Part shown: piece by piece, positions 6,554-14,909 of the stretch
Numbering within the stretch: position 1 is the stretch's first letter
Layout of the letters: every line of letters starts with the position of its first letter
Assembly (NCBI GenBank): GCA_018262385.1
Contig: JAGSPQ010000004.1
Span: 1-17,363, forward strand
Length of the DNA: 17,363 bases
Source of the DNA: Myxococcaceae bacterium
Lineage (GTDB): Bacteria > Myxococcota > Myxococcia > Myxococcales > Myxococcaceae
Direction of reading: 5' to 3'
Notes under the pieces: model-generated
Seen by the model: the letters and a program-made list of their open reading frames with translations, nothing else
Database searches by the model: none
What the model was told of the DNA's origin: nothing
Position numbers and translations under genes: made by a program

Positions 6554-7441
6554 GTGGAACAAAGCGTCATCACCGTCGTCCTGCTGCCCGCCGCGCTCGC
6601 GATCATCATGCTCGGGCTGGGGCTGACCCTCACCCTCGCCGACTTCAAGCGGGTGGTGGCGTACCCCAAGGCGGTGGCGGTCGGGCTGGTCTGCCAGATG
6701 CTGCTGCTGCCGGTGGTCTGCTTCGGGATCGCCAAGCTGTTCGCGCTGCCGCCCGAGCTGGCGGTGGGGCTGATGCTGCTCTCCGCCTCGCCCGGCGGCG
6801 CGACCGCCAACCTCTTCAGCCACCTCGCCAACGGCGACGTCGCGCTCAACATCACCCTCACCGCGGTCAACAGCCTGCTCACCCTGCTGACGCTCCCGTT
6901 CATCGTCAACTTCGCGCTGCTGCAGTTCATCGGCGAGGGGAAGGTGATCCCGCTCCAGTTCGACAAGGTGCTCCAGGTGTTCGCGATCGTGCTCATCCCG
7001 GTGGCGATCGGGATGACGATCCGCAACCGGAGCCTGGCCACCGCGCAGAAGCTGGAGAAGCCGCTGCGGGCCATCTCGGCGGTGGTGCTGCTGCTGGTGG
7101 TGATCGGCGCGGTGGTCAAGGAGCGCGCCCGCATCCTCGACTACCTCCAGCTGGTCGGCGGCGCGGCCTTCGCCTTCAACGTGATCAGCATGGCGATCGG
7201 CTACTACGTCCCGCTGCTGTTCAAGCTGCCCCGCAAGCAGGCGATCGCGATCGGGATGGAGATCGGGGTGCACAACGGGACGCTGGCGATCGCGATCGCC
7301 TCCAGCCCGCTGCTGCTCAACAACTCGCAGATGGCGGTGCCGCCGGCGATCTACAGCCTGATCATGTTCTTCACCGCCGCCGCGTTCGGCTTCCTCGTCA
7401 ACCGCCGCAAAGAACCTGCGGTCGCGGTCGCCGAGACCTAA
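6554..7441 (+). CDS. Bile acid:sodium symporter (BASS/SBF) family transporter
   Basis: The 295-residue protein is almost entirely hydrophobic, with eight to ten predicted membrane segments. It carries the SBF signature SASPGGATANLFSHLANGDVALN, which in solved family members forms the broken-helix substrate and sodium site, and a second conserved stretch at IGVHNGTLAIAIA. BASS transporters move organic anions with sodium, and the substrate cannot be read from the family alone: known ones include bile acids, pyruvate and ketopantoate (PanS). The start is GTG at 6554 with AAAGG 7 bases upstream. Its TAA overlaps the stop of the convergent peptidase gene. It ends a short plus-strand operon with the two small genes. 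Confidence 0.9.
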   Translation: MEQSVITVVLLPAALAIIMLGLGLTLTLADFKRVVAYPKAVAVGLVCQMLLLPVVCFGIAKLFALPPELAVGLMLLSASPGGATANLFSHLANGDVALNITLTAVNSLLTLLTLPFIVNFALLQFIGEGKVIPLQFDKVLQVFAIVLIPVAIGMTIRNRSLATAQKLEKPLRAISAVVLLLVVIGAVVKERARILDYLQLVGGAAFAFNVISMAIGYYVPLLFKLPRKQAIAIGMEIGVHNGTLAIAIASSPLLLNNSQMAVPPAIYSLIMFFTAAAFGFLVNRRKEPAVAVAET

Positions 7442-8256
7442 GGGAACTTCAGGGTCGGGACCCACTTGCAGAACGCGGCGTCGAGCCGCTTCCAGCCTTC
7501 CTCGCCGAGCGTCTGCCGCAGCGCCGTCCCGCCGGTCGGATCGGTGCGCTGCTGCTCGAGCACCCGCCGGATGAACGGGCGCAGCAGCTGCTGCTCCTGC
7601 AGGTAGAGCATCAGGTAGCGCGCCTGGGCGTAGTGCACCGCCTCGTCGTCGTCGCGAAAGGTGGCGTCGGTGGTCGCCACCAGCTTCGCGAACGGCAGCA
7701 CCTGGCGGTTCTTCAGCCCCTCGTTCAGCCCCGCCAGCCGCCAGTTGGTGCGGCCGATCATCTTCCCGTCCCGCTCGTCGCTCTGCTCGAACAGCGAGGC
7801 CAGCCCCTCGTTGAGCCAGGTGGGCACGGCGGGGAAGTTCGCCGCGAAGTAGGGGTGGACCAGCTCGTGGACCAGGGTGCCCCCACCGGTGGCGATGTTC
7901 ATCACCAGCGCCCGGTGCTCCGACGAGGCGTACCCGTAGGGGGTGCCGGGGGACTCGTTCCACATCGCCTTCGCGTGCGCCTGGTAGCTGGTGGCGTCGC
8001 GGAACAGGAAGATGTCGTAGATCGCGGCGGGCTGCCTGGCGAAGAACTCGGCCTCAAGGTGCTTCACCGCCCAGCGCACCGTCTGCTCGGCGCTCTGCTG
8101 CACCTGCCTGTCGCCCGCGTCGCCCCAGACGACGAACGGCGGCTCGACCACCACCGCCAGATCTGCGATTGCCGCCCCGTACTTCTTCCGCTGTGTGGCG
8201 ACGTGCTGGGAGTAGTCGGGCGCCGCAGCGGTCAGCATCGCGAGGATCAGCAGCAT
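7438..8256 (-). CDS. Secreted gluzincin-type zinc peptidase (peptidase MA-like)
   Basis: The 272-residue protein starts with a short hydrophobic leader (MLLILAMLTAAAP) lacking a clear basic n-region, so export is likely but not certain. The catalytic centre is plain: HELVH at 130-134 gives two zinc-binding His and the catalytic Glu, and WLNEGLASLFE (147-157) supplies the third ligand, Glu150, in the NEG pattern of gluzincins. The sequence before the motif (YDIFLFRDATSYQ) and the arrangement fit peptidase MA-like proteins that act in the periplasm or outside. The substrate is unknown. The ATG lies 39 bases after the preceding gene's stop, and a small CGCTC/GAGCG hairpin sits between them. The stop overlaps the transporter stop on the other strand. 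Confidence 0.85.
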   Translation of the reverse strand: MLLILAMLTAAAPDYSQHVATQRKKYGAAIADLAVVVEPPFVVWGDAGDRQVQQSAEQTVRWAVKHLEAEFFARQPAAIYDIFLFRDATSYQAHAKAMWNESPGTPYGYASSEHRALVMNIATGGGTLVHELVHPYFAANFPAVPTWLNEGLASLFEQSDERDGKMIGRTNWRLAGLNEGLKNRQVLPFAKLVATTDATFRDDDEAVHYAQARYLMLYLQEQQLLRPFIRRVLEQQRTDPTGGTALRQTLGEEGWKRLDAAFCKWVPTLKFP

Positions 8257-8295
8257 CTGACCGCAGACGCTCGGCGAGCGCCGGTTGTTCCGGGC

Positions 8296-8724
8296 CTACG
8301 AGAACTTCGACAGCAACGCCTTGAGGGTGTCCGAGTTCTCCGGATCTGCCTTCAGCGCGGCGGTCAGCGCCTTGCGGCAGCCGGGGCGATCGCCGGCCTG
8401 CTCGAACGCAATCGCCGCGTCCTTGTAGGCGGTCGCTCGCATCTTCGCGAAGGCGGCCGAGTAGTTGGTCGGCGGGCTCGGTGCCTTGACCAGCTCCGCG
8501 ACCGTCATGAACTTCGGAGCGGCCTTCTCCGGCTTGCCGTCCTCGTAGTCCTTCTTCGCCGCGGCAAACAGCTCGTGCGCCTTCTCGTACGACTCCGGCA
8601 GGCCGAACCGGCTGGTCGCCAGCGGCAGGGTGTAGAGCTCCGGTGCAGGGCCCTTCATGTTCGAAATGGGTTCCACGGTGTCCCCGAGAGTGAGGGTGAG
8701 ACTGGTGAGGAGGAAGAGAACCAA
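8296..8724 (-). CDS. Small putative secreted helical (TPR-like) protein
   Basis: The family is not recognised. The 142-residue product begins MVLFLLTSLTLTLGDT, a hydrophobic leader with no basic residue, which resembles the leader of the peptidase encoded next. The rest is alpha-helical with TPR-like spacing: SYEKAHELFAAAKKDYEDGKPEKAAPKF and a later pair around AFEQAGDRPGCRKALTAAL. The start chosen is TTG at 8724, one codon after the stop of the preceding gene and in the same frame. A GTG 15 codons later or the Met at residue 23 are alternatives that would remove the leader. No Shine-Dalgarno sequence is visible, so re-initiation after the upstream stop is the likely way it is translated. It could be a partner or inhibitor of either flanking peptidase, but nothing shows this directly. 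Confidence 0.65.
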   Translation of the reverse strand: MVLFLLTSLTLTLGDTVEPISNMKGPAPELYTLPLATSRFGLPESYEKAHELFAAAKKDYEDGKPEKAAPKFMTVAELVKAPSPPTNYSAAFAKMRATAYKDAAIAFEQAGDRPGCRKALTAALKADPENSDTLKALLSKFS

Positions 8725-8727
8725 GCG

Positions 8728-10293
8728 TCAGTCGGCCGCGTTCTTGTGGTTGTCGTGGAAGAACTTGTACTGCTTCGGGAACTCCGCCTTCATCGCCGCC
8801 GGGTCGCGTTGGTAGAGCGCGTACGCCTCGGCGTAGCCCTCGGGGCCCTGCGAGGCCCCGTAGCCCGAGACCGAGGCTTCCTTGCCCCGCGCCTTGGAGT
8901 AGGCGGCCAGCTCCTTCGACGAAGTGGAGATCTTCTTGTCGGCGCCCACCGTCACCGTCGCCACTGCCTTGAGGTCCTTCATCCTGGCGTCCGTGGCGGC
9001 CTTCAGCGGCAGGTAGGCGACGTTCGCGTCGGCGTAGGCCCGGGCGGTCTGCTCCTGCTTGTCGGTGGCGGCGACCCAGGTGTCGGCTTTCGACTCCGAC
9101 TTGTGGCCCGACATCCCCTTCAGCGCGGTGTCGCGCGTGGCCTTGGCGGCATCCAGTGCGGTCTGCGCCTTGGTGAGCTCCTCCGGGGTCTTGGCGCTCT
9201 GCAGCTTTCCGAGCGCGGCGGTGACGCCGTTCTGTGCGCTCACGAACGCCATCCCGGGCTTGTCCTTGCCGCTGACCGAGCCGAAGGAGGTCGAGGCGCC
9301 GTTCGCGGTGGTCGGGTCGAGCGGCTTGCCCGGGCCCCAGGCTGCGCTGTTGGCTTCCGCCGCCGGGTTGAGCTTCTCCACCGACGCGTTGCTCAGGTCG
9401 GAGGCCTTGTTGAACTCCAGCGCTGCGTCGTCGCGCGCCCGCCCCTCGACCGCATGGCCCGCCTCGTGGACGATCACGTGCATCGAGGCCTTGCGCGCAT
9501 CGGTGCCGGTCGGGAAGGCCGCGTCGTACAGCTGGATCGCGCCCGGCTTGACCCGCTTGCCGCCGTCGGTGTCGGTGTTGGGCATGTACTCGCCGGCGAT
9601 GGTGCCCTTGTTGCCCATCTCGGCCTGGGACTTCGCCGAGGCCTTGCCGTTGCGGATCAGGTCGAGCCCCTTGAGCTTCTGCTGGTCTGCCGCAGGCATC
9701 GTCGCGAACGACTCGTGGGCGCGCGAGAGCTCTTCGGCCGTCCACGGCTTGTCGCCGTCCTTCACCTGCATCCCGAAGTCCTTCTCGATCGCGGCTTTCG
9801 CCTTCGCGGCGGCCGCCTTCTCGAGGTCGGCCTTCGGGGTCCCGGGCTTGGCCGCCTTGGTGGCCTCGCCGAGGAAGTCGGAGGCGGTCGGGCGCGCCGC
9901 CGGGTTGGCCCCCTTCGAGGCGGCGGTGTTGAGGGTTCCGTCCTTGAGGGTCGGGCCGCACCCGCAGTCCGCGCCGTGGACGTGGCCGGCGTCGATCTTG
10001 GACGACTTCGAGACGGTGCCGGGAGCCGAGCCGGCGTTGGCGTGGACGACCGAGCGCTGCCCCGAGATCTGCTGCTTGAGGTCCGCCCGCTCGGAGACCA
10101 TTGGCTTGTGCGCGGCGTAGCGGCCGCTCACCGACATCAGCTTCTTCTTCAGCAGGTCGAAGCCTTCCTGGGCCAGCTTCGCCGGCTCAGGCGGCTTGTA
10201 GGCCGGCTCGAGCTTCACCGGCTCGGCCTTCTTCGCTTCGACCGTCGGACCCACGCTCGCCGCCGTCTTCGGCTTGATTCCGTCGACACCCAT
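8728..10293 (-). CDS. Anthrax lethal factor-like (M34/ATLF-type) zinc metallopeptidase, putative
   Basis: The 521-residue protein has no signal peptide. Residues 1-75 are Pro/Lys/Glu-rich, and 101-113 hold a His/Cys cluster (GHVHGADCGCG). The catalytic motif is VIVHEAGHAVEG, with HEAGH at 276-280. Near the C-terminus, SGYGASQGPEGYAEAYALY contains Tyr478, Glu485 and Glu489. In anthrax lethal factor the catalytic Tyr728 and zinc ligand Glu735 are also 7 apart, with Glu739 four further on in EFFAEAF, and Pro-Pro endopeptidase has the same 7-residue step. The match of order and spacing is what I see; membership of the fold is inferred. Between HEAGH and Glu485 lie about 205 residues, far more than the about 45 in lethal factor, much of it Ala/Lys/Asp-rich and helical. 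The gene lies 57 bases after rsmA; no promoter is clear. It could be a delivered effector or a cytoplasmic peptidase. Confidence 0.72.
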   Translation of the reverse strand: MGVDGIKPKTAASVGPTVEAKKAEPVKLEPAYKPPEPAKLAQEGFDLLKKKLMSVSGRYAAHKPMVSERADLKQQISGQRSVVHANAGSAPGTVSKSSKIDAGHVHGADCGCGPTLKDGTLNTAASKGANPAARPTASDFLGEATKAAKPGTPKADLEKAAAAKAKAAIEKDFGMQVKDGDKPWTAEELSRAHESFATMPAADQQKLKGLDLIRNGKASAKSQAEMGNKGTIAGEYMPNTDTDGGKRVKPGAIQLYDAAFPTGTDARKASMHVIVHEAGHAVEGRARDDAALEFNKASDLSNASVEKLNPAAEANSAAWGPGKPLDPTTANGASTSFGSVSGKDKPGMAFVSAQNGVTAALGKLQSAKTPEELTKAQTALDAAKATRDTALKGMSGHKSESKADTWVAATDKQEQTARAYADANVAYLPLKAATDARMKDLKAVATVTVGADKKISTSSKELAAYSKARGKEASVSGYGASQGPEGYAEAYALYQRDPAAMKAEFPKQYKFFHDNHKNAAD

Positions 10294-10350
10294 GTCCTGT
10301 CAGACCCCCGGTTGGAAGGGTCGGCATTCTACGCCAGCCGAGGGGCCGAA

Positions 10351-11178
10351 CTACAGCGCGCGCTCGAGCGCGGCGAACTCGGCCACCGAGAGCGTCTCGG
10401 CGCGGCGGATCCCGTCGATCCCCGCCCGCAGCAGCGCTCCGGCCAGATCCATCGCCTTGAAGGCCGGGTCGCCCTTGAGCGAGTTGAGCAGCGTCTTTCG
10501 CCGGTGGGCGAACCCCGCCCTCACCAGCTTGCGAAAGCGCGCCTCGTCGGTCACTTCCGCCGCCGGCTTCTGCCGCCGGGTCAGCCGCACCACCGCCGAG
10601 TCGACGTTCGGCGGGGGATGGAAGAGGTTGCGAGAGAGCTTGAAGACCAGCTCGACGTCGTACCGCAGCCCCAGCAGCACCGAGAGCAGCCCGTAGTCCC
10701 GCCCGCCCGGGGGCGCCGCCAGCCGGGTCACCACCTCCAGCTGAAGGGTGAACACCGCCCGGGTCACGTGGTCCGACTGATCGAGCACCTCGAAGAGGAT
10801 CGAGCTCGACAGGTGGTAGGGCAGGTTCCCCACCACCGCCACCTGGTCGGCGCCGGCGGTCTTGGCGAAGTCGATCTCGGCCGCGTTGCCCGCCACCACG
10901 GTGAGCCCGGGCAGCTTCATCGACTCGAGCACCCGCACCATGTCGCGGTCGCGCTCGACGGCGGTGACCTTCGCGCCGGTGGCGAGCAGCGCGCGGGTCA
11001 GGTGCCCCAGGCCCGGCCCCAGCTCGACCACCGGCTCGTCCTTCTGCAGCCGGGCCGCCTCGGCGATCTTCTTCAGCGCGTGCTCGTCGCCGAGGAAGTT
11101 CTGGCCCCAGCTGTACTTCGGCTTGAGCCCGAAGCGGCGGAGCAGATCAGCGGGAGAGTCCGGGCTCACAGGCGCCAT
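10351..11178 (-). CDS. rsmA: 16S rRNA (adenine1518-N6/adenine1519-N6)-dimethyltransferase
   Basis: RsmA (KsgA) puts two methyl groups on each of two adjacent adenines in helix 45 of 16S rRNA late in small-subunit assembly. The 275-residue product shows the conserved KYSWGQNFL start (21-29), the SAM-binding VELGPGLGHLT (51-61), Glu75 at the end of beta-2 (TAVERD), the catalytic NLPYHLSS (118-125), and the C-terminal FRKLVRAGFAHRRKTL domain typical of the family. The ATG at 11178 overlaps the end of tsaD by 13 bases. A GTG at 11169 forming a GTGA overlap with the tsaD stop is an alternative three codons in. The upstream in-frame extension lies wholly inside tsaD and is not coding. Translation is probably coupled to tsaD. 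Confidence 0.95.
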   Translation of the reverse strand: MAPVSPDSPADLLRRFGLKPKYSWGQNFLGDEHALKKIAEAARLQKDEPVVELGPGLGHLTRALLATGAKVTAVERDRDMVRVLESMKLPGLTVVAGNAAEIDFAKTAGADQVAVVGNLPYHLSSSILFEVLDQSDHVTRAVFTLQLEVVTRLAAPPGGRDYGLLSVLLGLRYDVELVFKLSRNLFHPPPNVDSAVVRLTRRQKPAAEVTDEARFRKLVRAGFAHRRKTLLNSLKGDPAFKAMDLAGALLRAGIDGIRRAETLSVAEFAALERAL

Positions 11179-12164
11179 GCGGGATCCGAGTTGAGAGAGA
11201 AGTCGGCGCGGCCGCCGCGCTTGAGCGCTTCGTACCCCGCGACGGCGATCATCGCCCCGTTGTCGGTGCACAGCCGCTGCGGCGGCAGGCACAGCCGCAC
11301 CCCCGCCTCGGTGGCGCGCTCTTGCGCCAGCGCCCGCAGCCGCGAGTTGGCCGCCACCCCGCCGCAGATCACCAGGGTCTTGCTGTGGTGCTTCTTCGCC
11401 GCGGCGAGGATCTTCTTCGTCAGCACGTCGGCCACCGCCTCCTGAAACGACGCGCACAGATCGGCCAGCGCCTGGCCGGTCGGCTGCCCGTGCTCGCGCA
11501 CGTGGTTGAGCACCGAGGTCTTCAGGCCCGAGAAGCTCCAGTCGAAGACGTCGGGGCCGGGCAGCGCGCGCGGAAACCGGATCGCCTTCGGATCTCCGCG
11601 CTGCGCCAGCTCGTCGATCGGCTGGCCGCCGGGGTAGGGGAGCCCGAGCACCTTCGCGACCTTGTCGTAGGCCTCGCCGGCGGCGTCGTCGCGGGTCGCT
11701 CCGATCCGGTGGTAGGTGCCGAAGGCCGGGACGTCGTAGAGGCTGGTGTGTCCGCCCGAGACGATCAGCCCGAAGAACGGCGGCTCGGGCGCATCGGGCA
11801 GCAGCCGGATCGCCAGCAGGTGGCCCTCGAGGTGGTTGACGCCCGCGAACGGCAGCCCGGTGGCGAGCGAGAGCGCCTTGGCCACCTGCAGCCCGACCAG
11901 CAGCGCGCCCTGCAGCCCCGGCCCGCTGGTGACCGCCAGCCCGTCGAGGTCCGACAGCTGCAGCCCGGCGCGTGCGAGCGCCTCGTCGATCACCGGCATC
12001 ACCTGCACCACGTGGTTCCGGCTGGCGAGCTCGGGCACCACTCCGCCCCAGCGGCGGTGGATGTCGATCTGGGTCGAGACCACGTCCGAGAGCGCAACCC
12101 GGCCGTCGACCACCACCGACGCGGCGGTCTCGTCACACGAGGTCTCGATGCCCAGCACCTTCAC
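11166..12164 (-). CDS. tsaD: tRNA N6-threonylcarbamoyladenosine synthase subunit TsaD
   Basis: TsaD, with TsaB and TsaE, moves the threonylcarbamoyl group from its adenylate to A37 of ANN-decoding tRNAs. The 332-residue product carries the ASKHA-type start MKVLGIETSCDETA, the metal-binding His111 and His115 in NHLEGH, the IVSGGHTSLY phosphate loop, AGEAYDKVAK, FSGLKTSV, VICGGVAANSRLR and CTDNGAMIA near the end. The catalytic features appear complete. The start is GTG at 12164, 15 bases after the response-regulator stop, with only a weak Shine-Dalgarno (GGGCGG). tsaB and tsaE are not in the window. Confidence 0.97.
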   Translation of the reverse strand: MKVLGIETSCDETAASVVVDGRVALSDVVSTQIDIHRRWGGVVPELASRNHVVQVMPVIDEALARAGLQLSDLDGLAVTSGPGLQGALLVGLQVAKALSLATGLPFAGVNHLEGHLLAIRLLPDAPEPPFFGLIVSGGHTSLYDVPAFGTYHRIGATRDDAAGEAYDKVAKVLGLPYPGGQPIDELAQRGDPKAIRFPRALPGPDVFDWSFSGLKTSVLNHVREHGQPTGQALADLCASFQEAVADVLTKKILAAAKKHHSKTLVICGGVAANSRLRALAQERATEAGVRLCLPPQRLCTDNGAMIAVAGYEALKRGGRADFSLNSDPAWRL

Positions 12165-12179
12165 GCCGTTACCGCCCGA

Positions 12180-14900
12180 TCACTTGAGCTGGCCGAGCGC
12201 AGCCCGAACTTCGTCGGCCATCGTCCCGGTCGGCTTCAGCTTCAAGTACTGCTGGTAGGGCGCCTTGGCTTCGTTGTTGCGCCCCATGTTCTGGAACGCC
12301 ATCCCGAGCGCGAGCCACGCCTGGGCGTTGGTGGAGTCGGAGGCCACCGACTCCTTCAGCAGCGGCACCGCCTCGCGGTAGCCGGTGTCCGAGAGCACCA
12401 TCGAGATCCCCAGGCCGGTCTTCGCTTCCTGCGACCCGGGTTGGAGCACCAGCGCCTTCTTGTAGGCCTTGAGCGCGGTGCCCCAGCGCTCCTTCGAGAT
12501 CGCCTTCTTCGCCTCGCCGATCAGCGTCTCGTACTCGCCCTCGCCGTCCGTGCTGCCCCCATCGGAGGGGACCCCGATCACGCCCGCGTCGACCCCCGGT
12601 GCGCCCGCATCTTTGGCGGCCGCGGCCGCGACGACCGCGCCCGCGTCGGTGACGGGAATCGGAAGGGCCAGGGCCACTGCCGCGTCGGCCGGCTCGACCG
12701 CGACGTTCACCAGCGCCGCCGAGGCATCGAAGCCCTCGGGCTCGAGCGCGATCGCGCCCGCATCGACGACGGTGGGAACGATCGCCAGCTCCGCTCCGCC
12801 GCCGGTGCCGCCCATCAACTCGGGGTCCGGAGCGACCTGGGACAGGATCGCCGCTGCCGCCGCGCCGAGGGTCAGGCCGAGGATCACCACCACCGGAGTG
12901 GTGAACCGCCGCCGGGCGACCGGGGGCAGCGTGTCGTCGTCGTCGACCGCGGGCTGGGTGGGCAGCGAAGGGGTGTTCTCGTCGGTGAAGAACTGATCTT
13001 CGGGCGAAGCGCCCTGGGCCACCGGCGAGACCTGCGGTACGGGGACCACTCCGTGCCCGGGGTACGGCGGCAGCGCCAACTGCCCCGGAGGCGGCCCCGG
13101 CGGAGGCGTCATGTCCGAGGGTGGCGGAGGGATGTTGATCGGCGCGGGAGGCCTGGGCAGGTTCTTCGCCACCGGCACTTCGAGCGGCGTGGGGCGGGTG
13201 CTGGATGCGGGCGGCGCCGGCTCGGGCTCGAGGTCCAGCGGGGCCAGCTCGTCGATCATCGGCAGCGACGAAGCGGGAGACAGCGGCGGCAGCACCACCT
13301 TCTCCAGGGCTGCTCCTCCGAAGACCGGCGCCCGGTGCGGCTCGGCCGGCGCAGCCGCCACCGCCACCGGCCTGGGCTCGTCGGGTCGGGTCCAGGCCCG
13401 CACCGGAGCCCAGATCGACGAGGCGCTGATTCCTTCCGGATCGAGGTGGCTCCACTTGTCGAGCAGGTGGGTGCGCGCGCGCTCGAGCTCGTTGGACCGC
13501 GGCGGCTCGACCAGGAACTGCGAGGCCGGATCGCGCATCGCCGGGCTGGTCACCGGAACCGGGGTGATCGGGATCTCGGCGGTGGGCGGGCCCTTGGACC
13601 TGGGCGCAAACTTGATCACCTCGGCGGCGGGCTTCACCGGCGCCGCAGCCGGAGCGGCCCGCGGGGGCTCGACCTCGATCGGAATCTCCACCGGCTCCTC
13701 GAGCACCGCCGACGGCAGCTCGGGCTCGGCGGCAGCGACGTGGAAGGCGACCTGCTGTTCGACGCTCGGAATCGGCGGCGAGGGGAGCGGGACCACCTCG
13801 AGCTCGATCTGCGCGGGGGTGGTCGACACCTCGGTGGGCATCGGGTGGGTGGCGGTGACTTCCGGCGGCCGGCCCGGCTCGGCGCCCAGCGGCTGGGGCC
13901 CGATGTTCAGCCACTCCTCGATGCCCGGCTTCTTCTTCGAGGGCTCTTCGACGGTGGGCGGCGCCCCCAGCTCTTTGATCAGCCCTTCGAAGTACAGCTT
14001 GCTGATGATCCCCAGTGCGGCGAGATCCTCGAAGTCCGAGTCGTCGACCACCTTCGCCAGCGGCCGGCGCCCGTCGAACAACCGCAGCAGCCCGTTCACC
14101 TCGTCGGGGATCTCGGAGAGCCGATCGGCCAGCTGGGTGTAGTCGAGCTCGAACACCGTCTCGAGCGGAGGCAGCTGCTCCAGCATCCGGCCCCACTCGT
14201 CGAGCCGCCGCATGCCTTCCATCAACAGGCCCTGGGTCGACATCTCGATCCGCTCGGGGCGCTCGACCGGCAGGAAGCCGACCTCGAACTTGCCCTCGAA
14301 GGTGTTGAGCATCCGGTAGAAGGCGTTCTCGCCCTTCAGCCGGCCCAGCTCGGAGTCGATCACCTTTCCTTCGCGGAAGTAGATCACTCCGGTGCGCTCG
14401 CCCTCGAGCTTGATCGTGCCGGTCTTGCGGCCGATCTCGAACGTCTGGACCAGGTCGACCACGCCCATGTCGGCGAGGCTGCCGGCGAACCCGGCCTTCG
14501 TCTCCCGCTTCTCGTGGCGTTCCTTCTCGACCTTCTGAAGGATCATCTTCACGCGGGTGACGATCTCTTTGATGTAAATCGGCTTGGTCAGGTAGTCGTC
14601 GCCACCCAGCTCCAGGCCCTTGACCTTGAACTCCACCGACTTCTGGTTGGTGAGGAAGACGTAAGGGATGTGCCGGAAGCGCTCGTCGCTCTTGAGCACC
14701 CGGCACAGCTCGAAGCCGTCCATCTCTGGCATCCGCGTGTCGGCGAGCACCAGGTCTGGAGGGCTGATCTGGACCTTCTCCAGCGCATCCTTGCCATGAA
14801 TCGCGGTCGTGACCTGGAAGCCAGCCTTCTTCAGGCTGACCTCCATCACGCGCAGGCTCTTCGCGTCTCCATCGACGAGGAGGAGATGCTGCTTCGCCAA
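12180..14900 (-). CDS. Membrane-tethered response regulator: REC - PATAN(DUF4388) - Pro-rich linker - TM - TPR
   Basis: This 906-residue protein begins with a receiver domain (1-120): acidic Asp10/Asp12, phospho-acceptor Asp54 in [11 protein letters not shown], Thr84 and Lys106 in DDYLTKP. A PATAN/DUF4388 domain follows (about 138-225: [25 protein letters not shown] split over its first strands, then [14 protein letters not shown]), then a small helical module (250-315) often found after it. Residues 320-660 are Pro/Ala/Glu-rich and probably unstructured. One membrane segment lies at about 666-688 ([20 protein letters not shown]), then an Ala/Asp/Gly linker with repeated DAG steps, and C-terminal TPR repeats (about 790-895). 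The receiver would be cytoplasmic and the TPR periplasmic, an unusual joining of the two. There is no DNA-binding output. The TTG start has GAGG 9 bases upstream. PilZ and J-domain genes lie just upstream; no histidine kinase is in view. Confidence 0.9.
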   Translation of the reverse strand: MAKQHLLLVDGDAKSLRVMEVSLKKAGFQVTTAIHGKDALEKVQISPPDLVLADTRMPEMDGFELCRVLKSDERFRHIPYVFLTNQKSVEFKVKGLELGGDDYLTKPIYIKEIVTRVKMILQKVEKERHEKRETKAGFAGSLADMGVVDLVQTFEIGRKTGTIKLEGERTGVIYFREGKVIDSELGRLKGENAFYRMLNTFEGKFEVGFLPVERPERIEMSTQGLLMEGMRRLDEWGRMLEQLPPLETVFELDYTQLADRLSEIPDEVNGLLRLFDGRRPLAKVVDDSDFEDLAALGIISKLYFEGLIKELGAPPTVEEPSKKKPGIEEWLNIGPQPLGAEPGRPPEVTATHPMPTEVSTTPAQIELEVVPLPSPPIPSVEQQVAFHVAAAEPELPSAVLEEPVEIPIEVEPPRAAPAAAPVKPAAEVIKFAPRSKGPPTAEIPITPVPVTSPAMRDPASQFLVEPPRSNELERARTHLLDKWSHLDPEGISASSIWAPVRAWTRPDEPRPVAVAAAPAEPHRAPVFGGAALEKVVLPPLSPASSLPMIDELAPLDLEPEPAPPASSTRPTPLEVPVAKNLPRPPAPINIPPPPSDMTPPPGPPPGQLALPPYPGHGVVPVPQVSPVAQGASPEDQFFTDENTPSLPTQPAVDDDDTLPPVARRRFTTPVVVILGLTLGAAAAAILSQVAPDPELMGGTGGGAELAIVPTVVDAGAIALEPEGFDASAALVNVAVEPADAAVALALPIPVTDAGAVVAAAAAKDAGAPGVDAGVIGVPSDGGSTDGEGEYETLIGEAKKAISKERWGTALKAYKKALVLQPGSQEAKTGLGISMVLSDTGYREAVPLLKESVASDSTNAQAWLALGMAFQNMGRNNEAKAPYQQYLKLKPTGTMADEVRAALGQLK

Positions 14901-14909
14901 AGTGAGAAA

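Noticed and set aside
6451..7134. Minus-strand open frame over the 48-residue gene and the transporter
   Set aside because: Ser/Thr/Arg-rich without motifs, and it lies opposite a clear SBF-family membrane protein.
7633..11445. A 1270-codon open frame on the plus strand, antisense to the peptidase, rsmA and tsaD genes
   Set aside because: It runs through four well-supported minus-strand genes and their gaps. Its product is Arg/Leu/Gly/His-rich without domains, which is the usual shadow of GC-rich codon bias.
11179..11457. RsmA with a 93-residue N-terminal extension
   Set aside because: The extension is an out-of-frame reading of the tsaD 3' end, rich in Gly/Arg; the family starts at the GQNFL-proximal segment.
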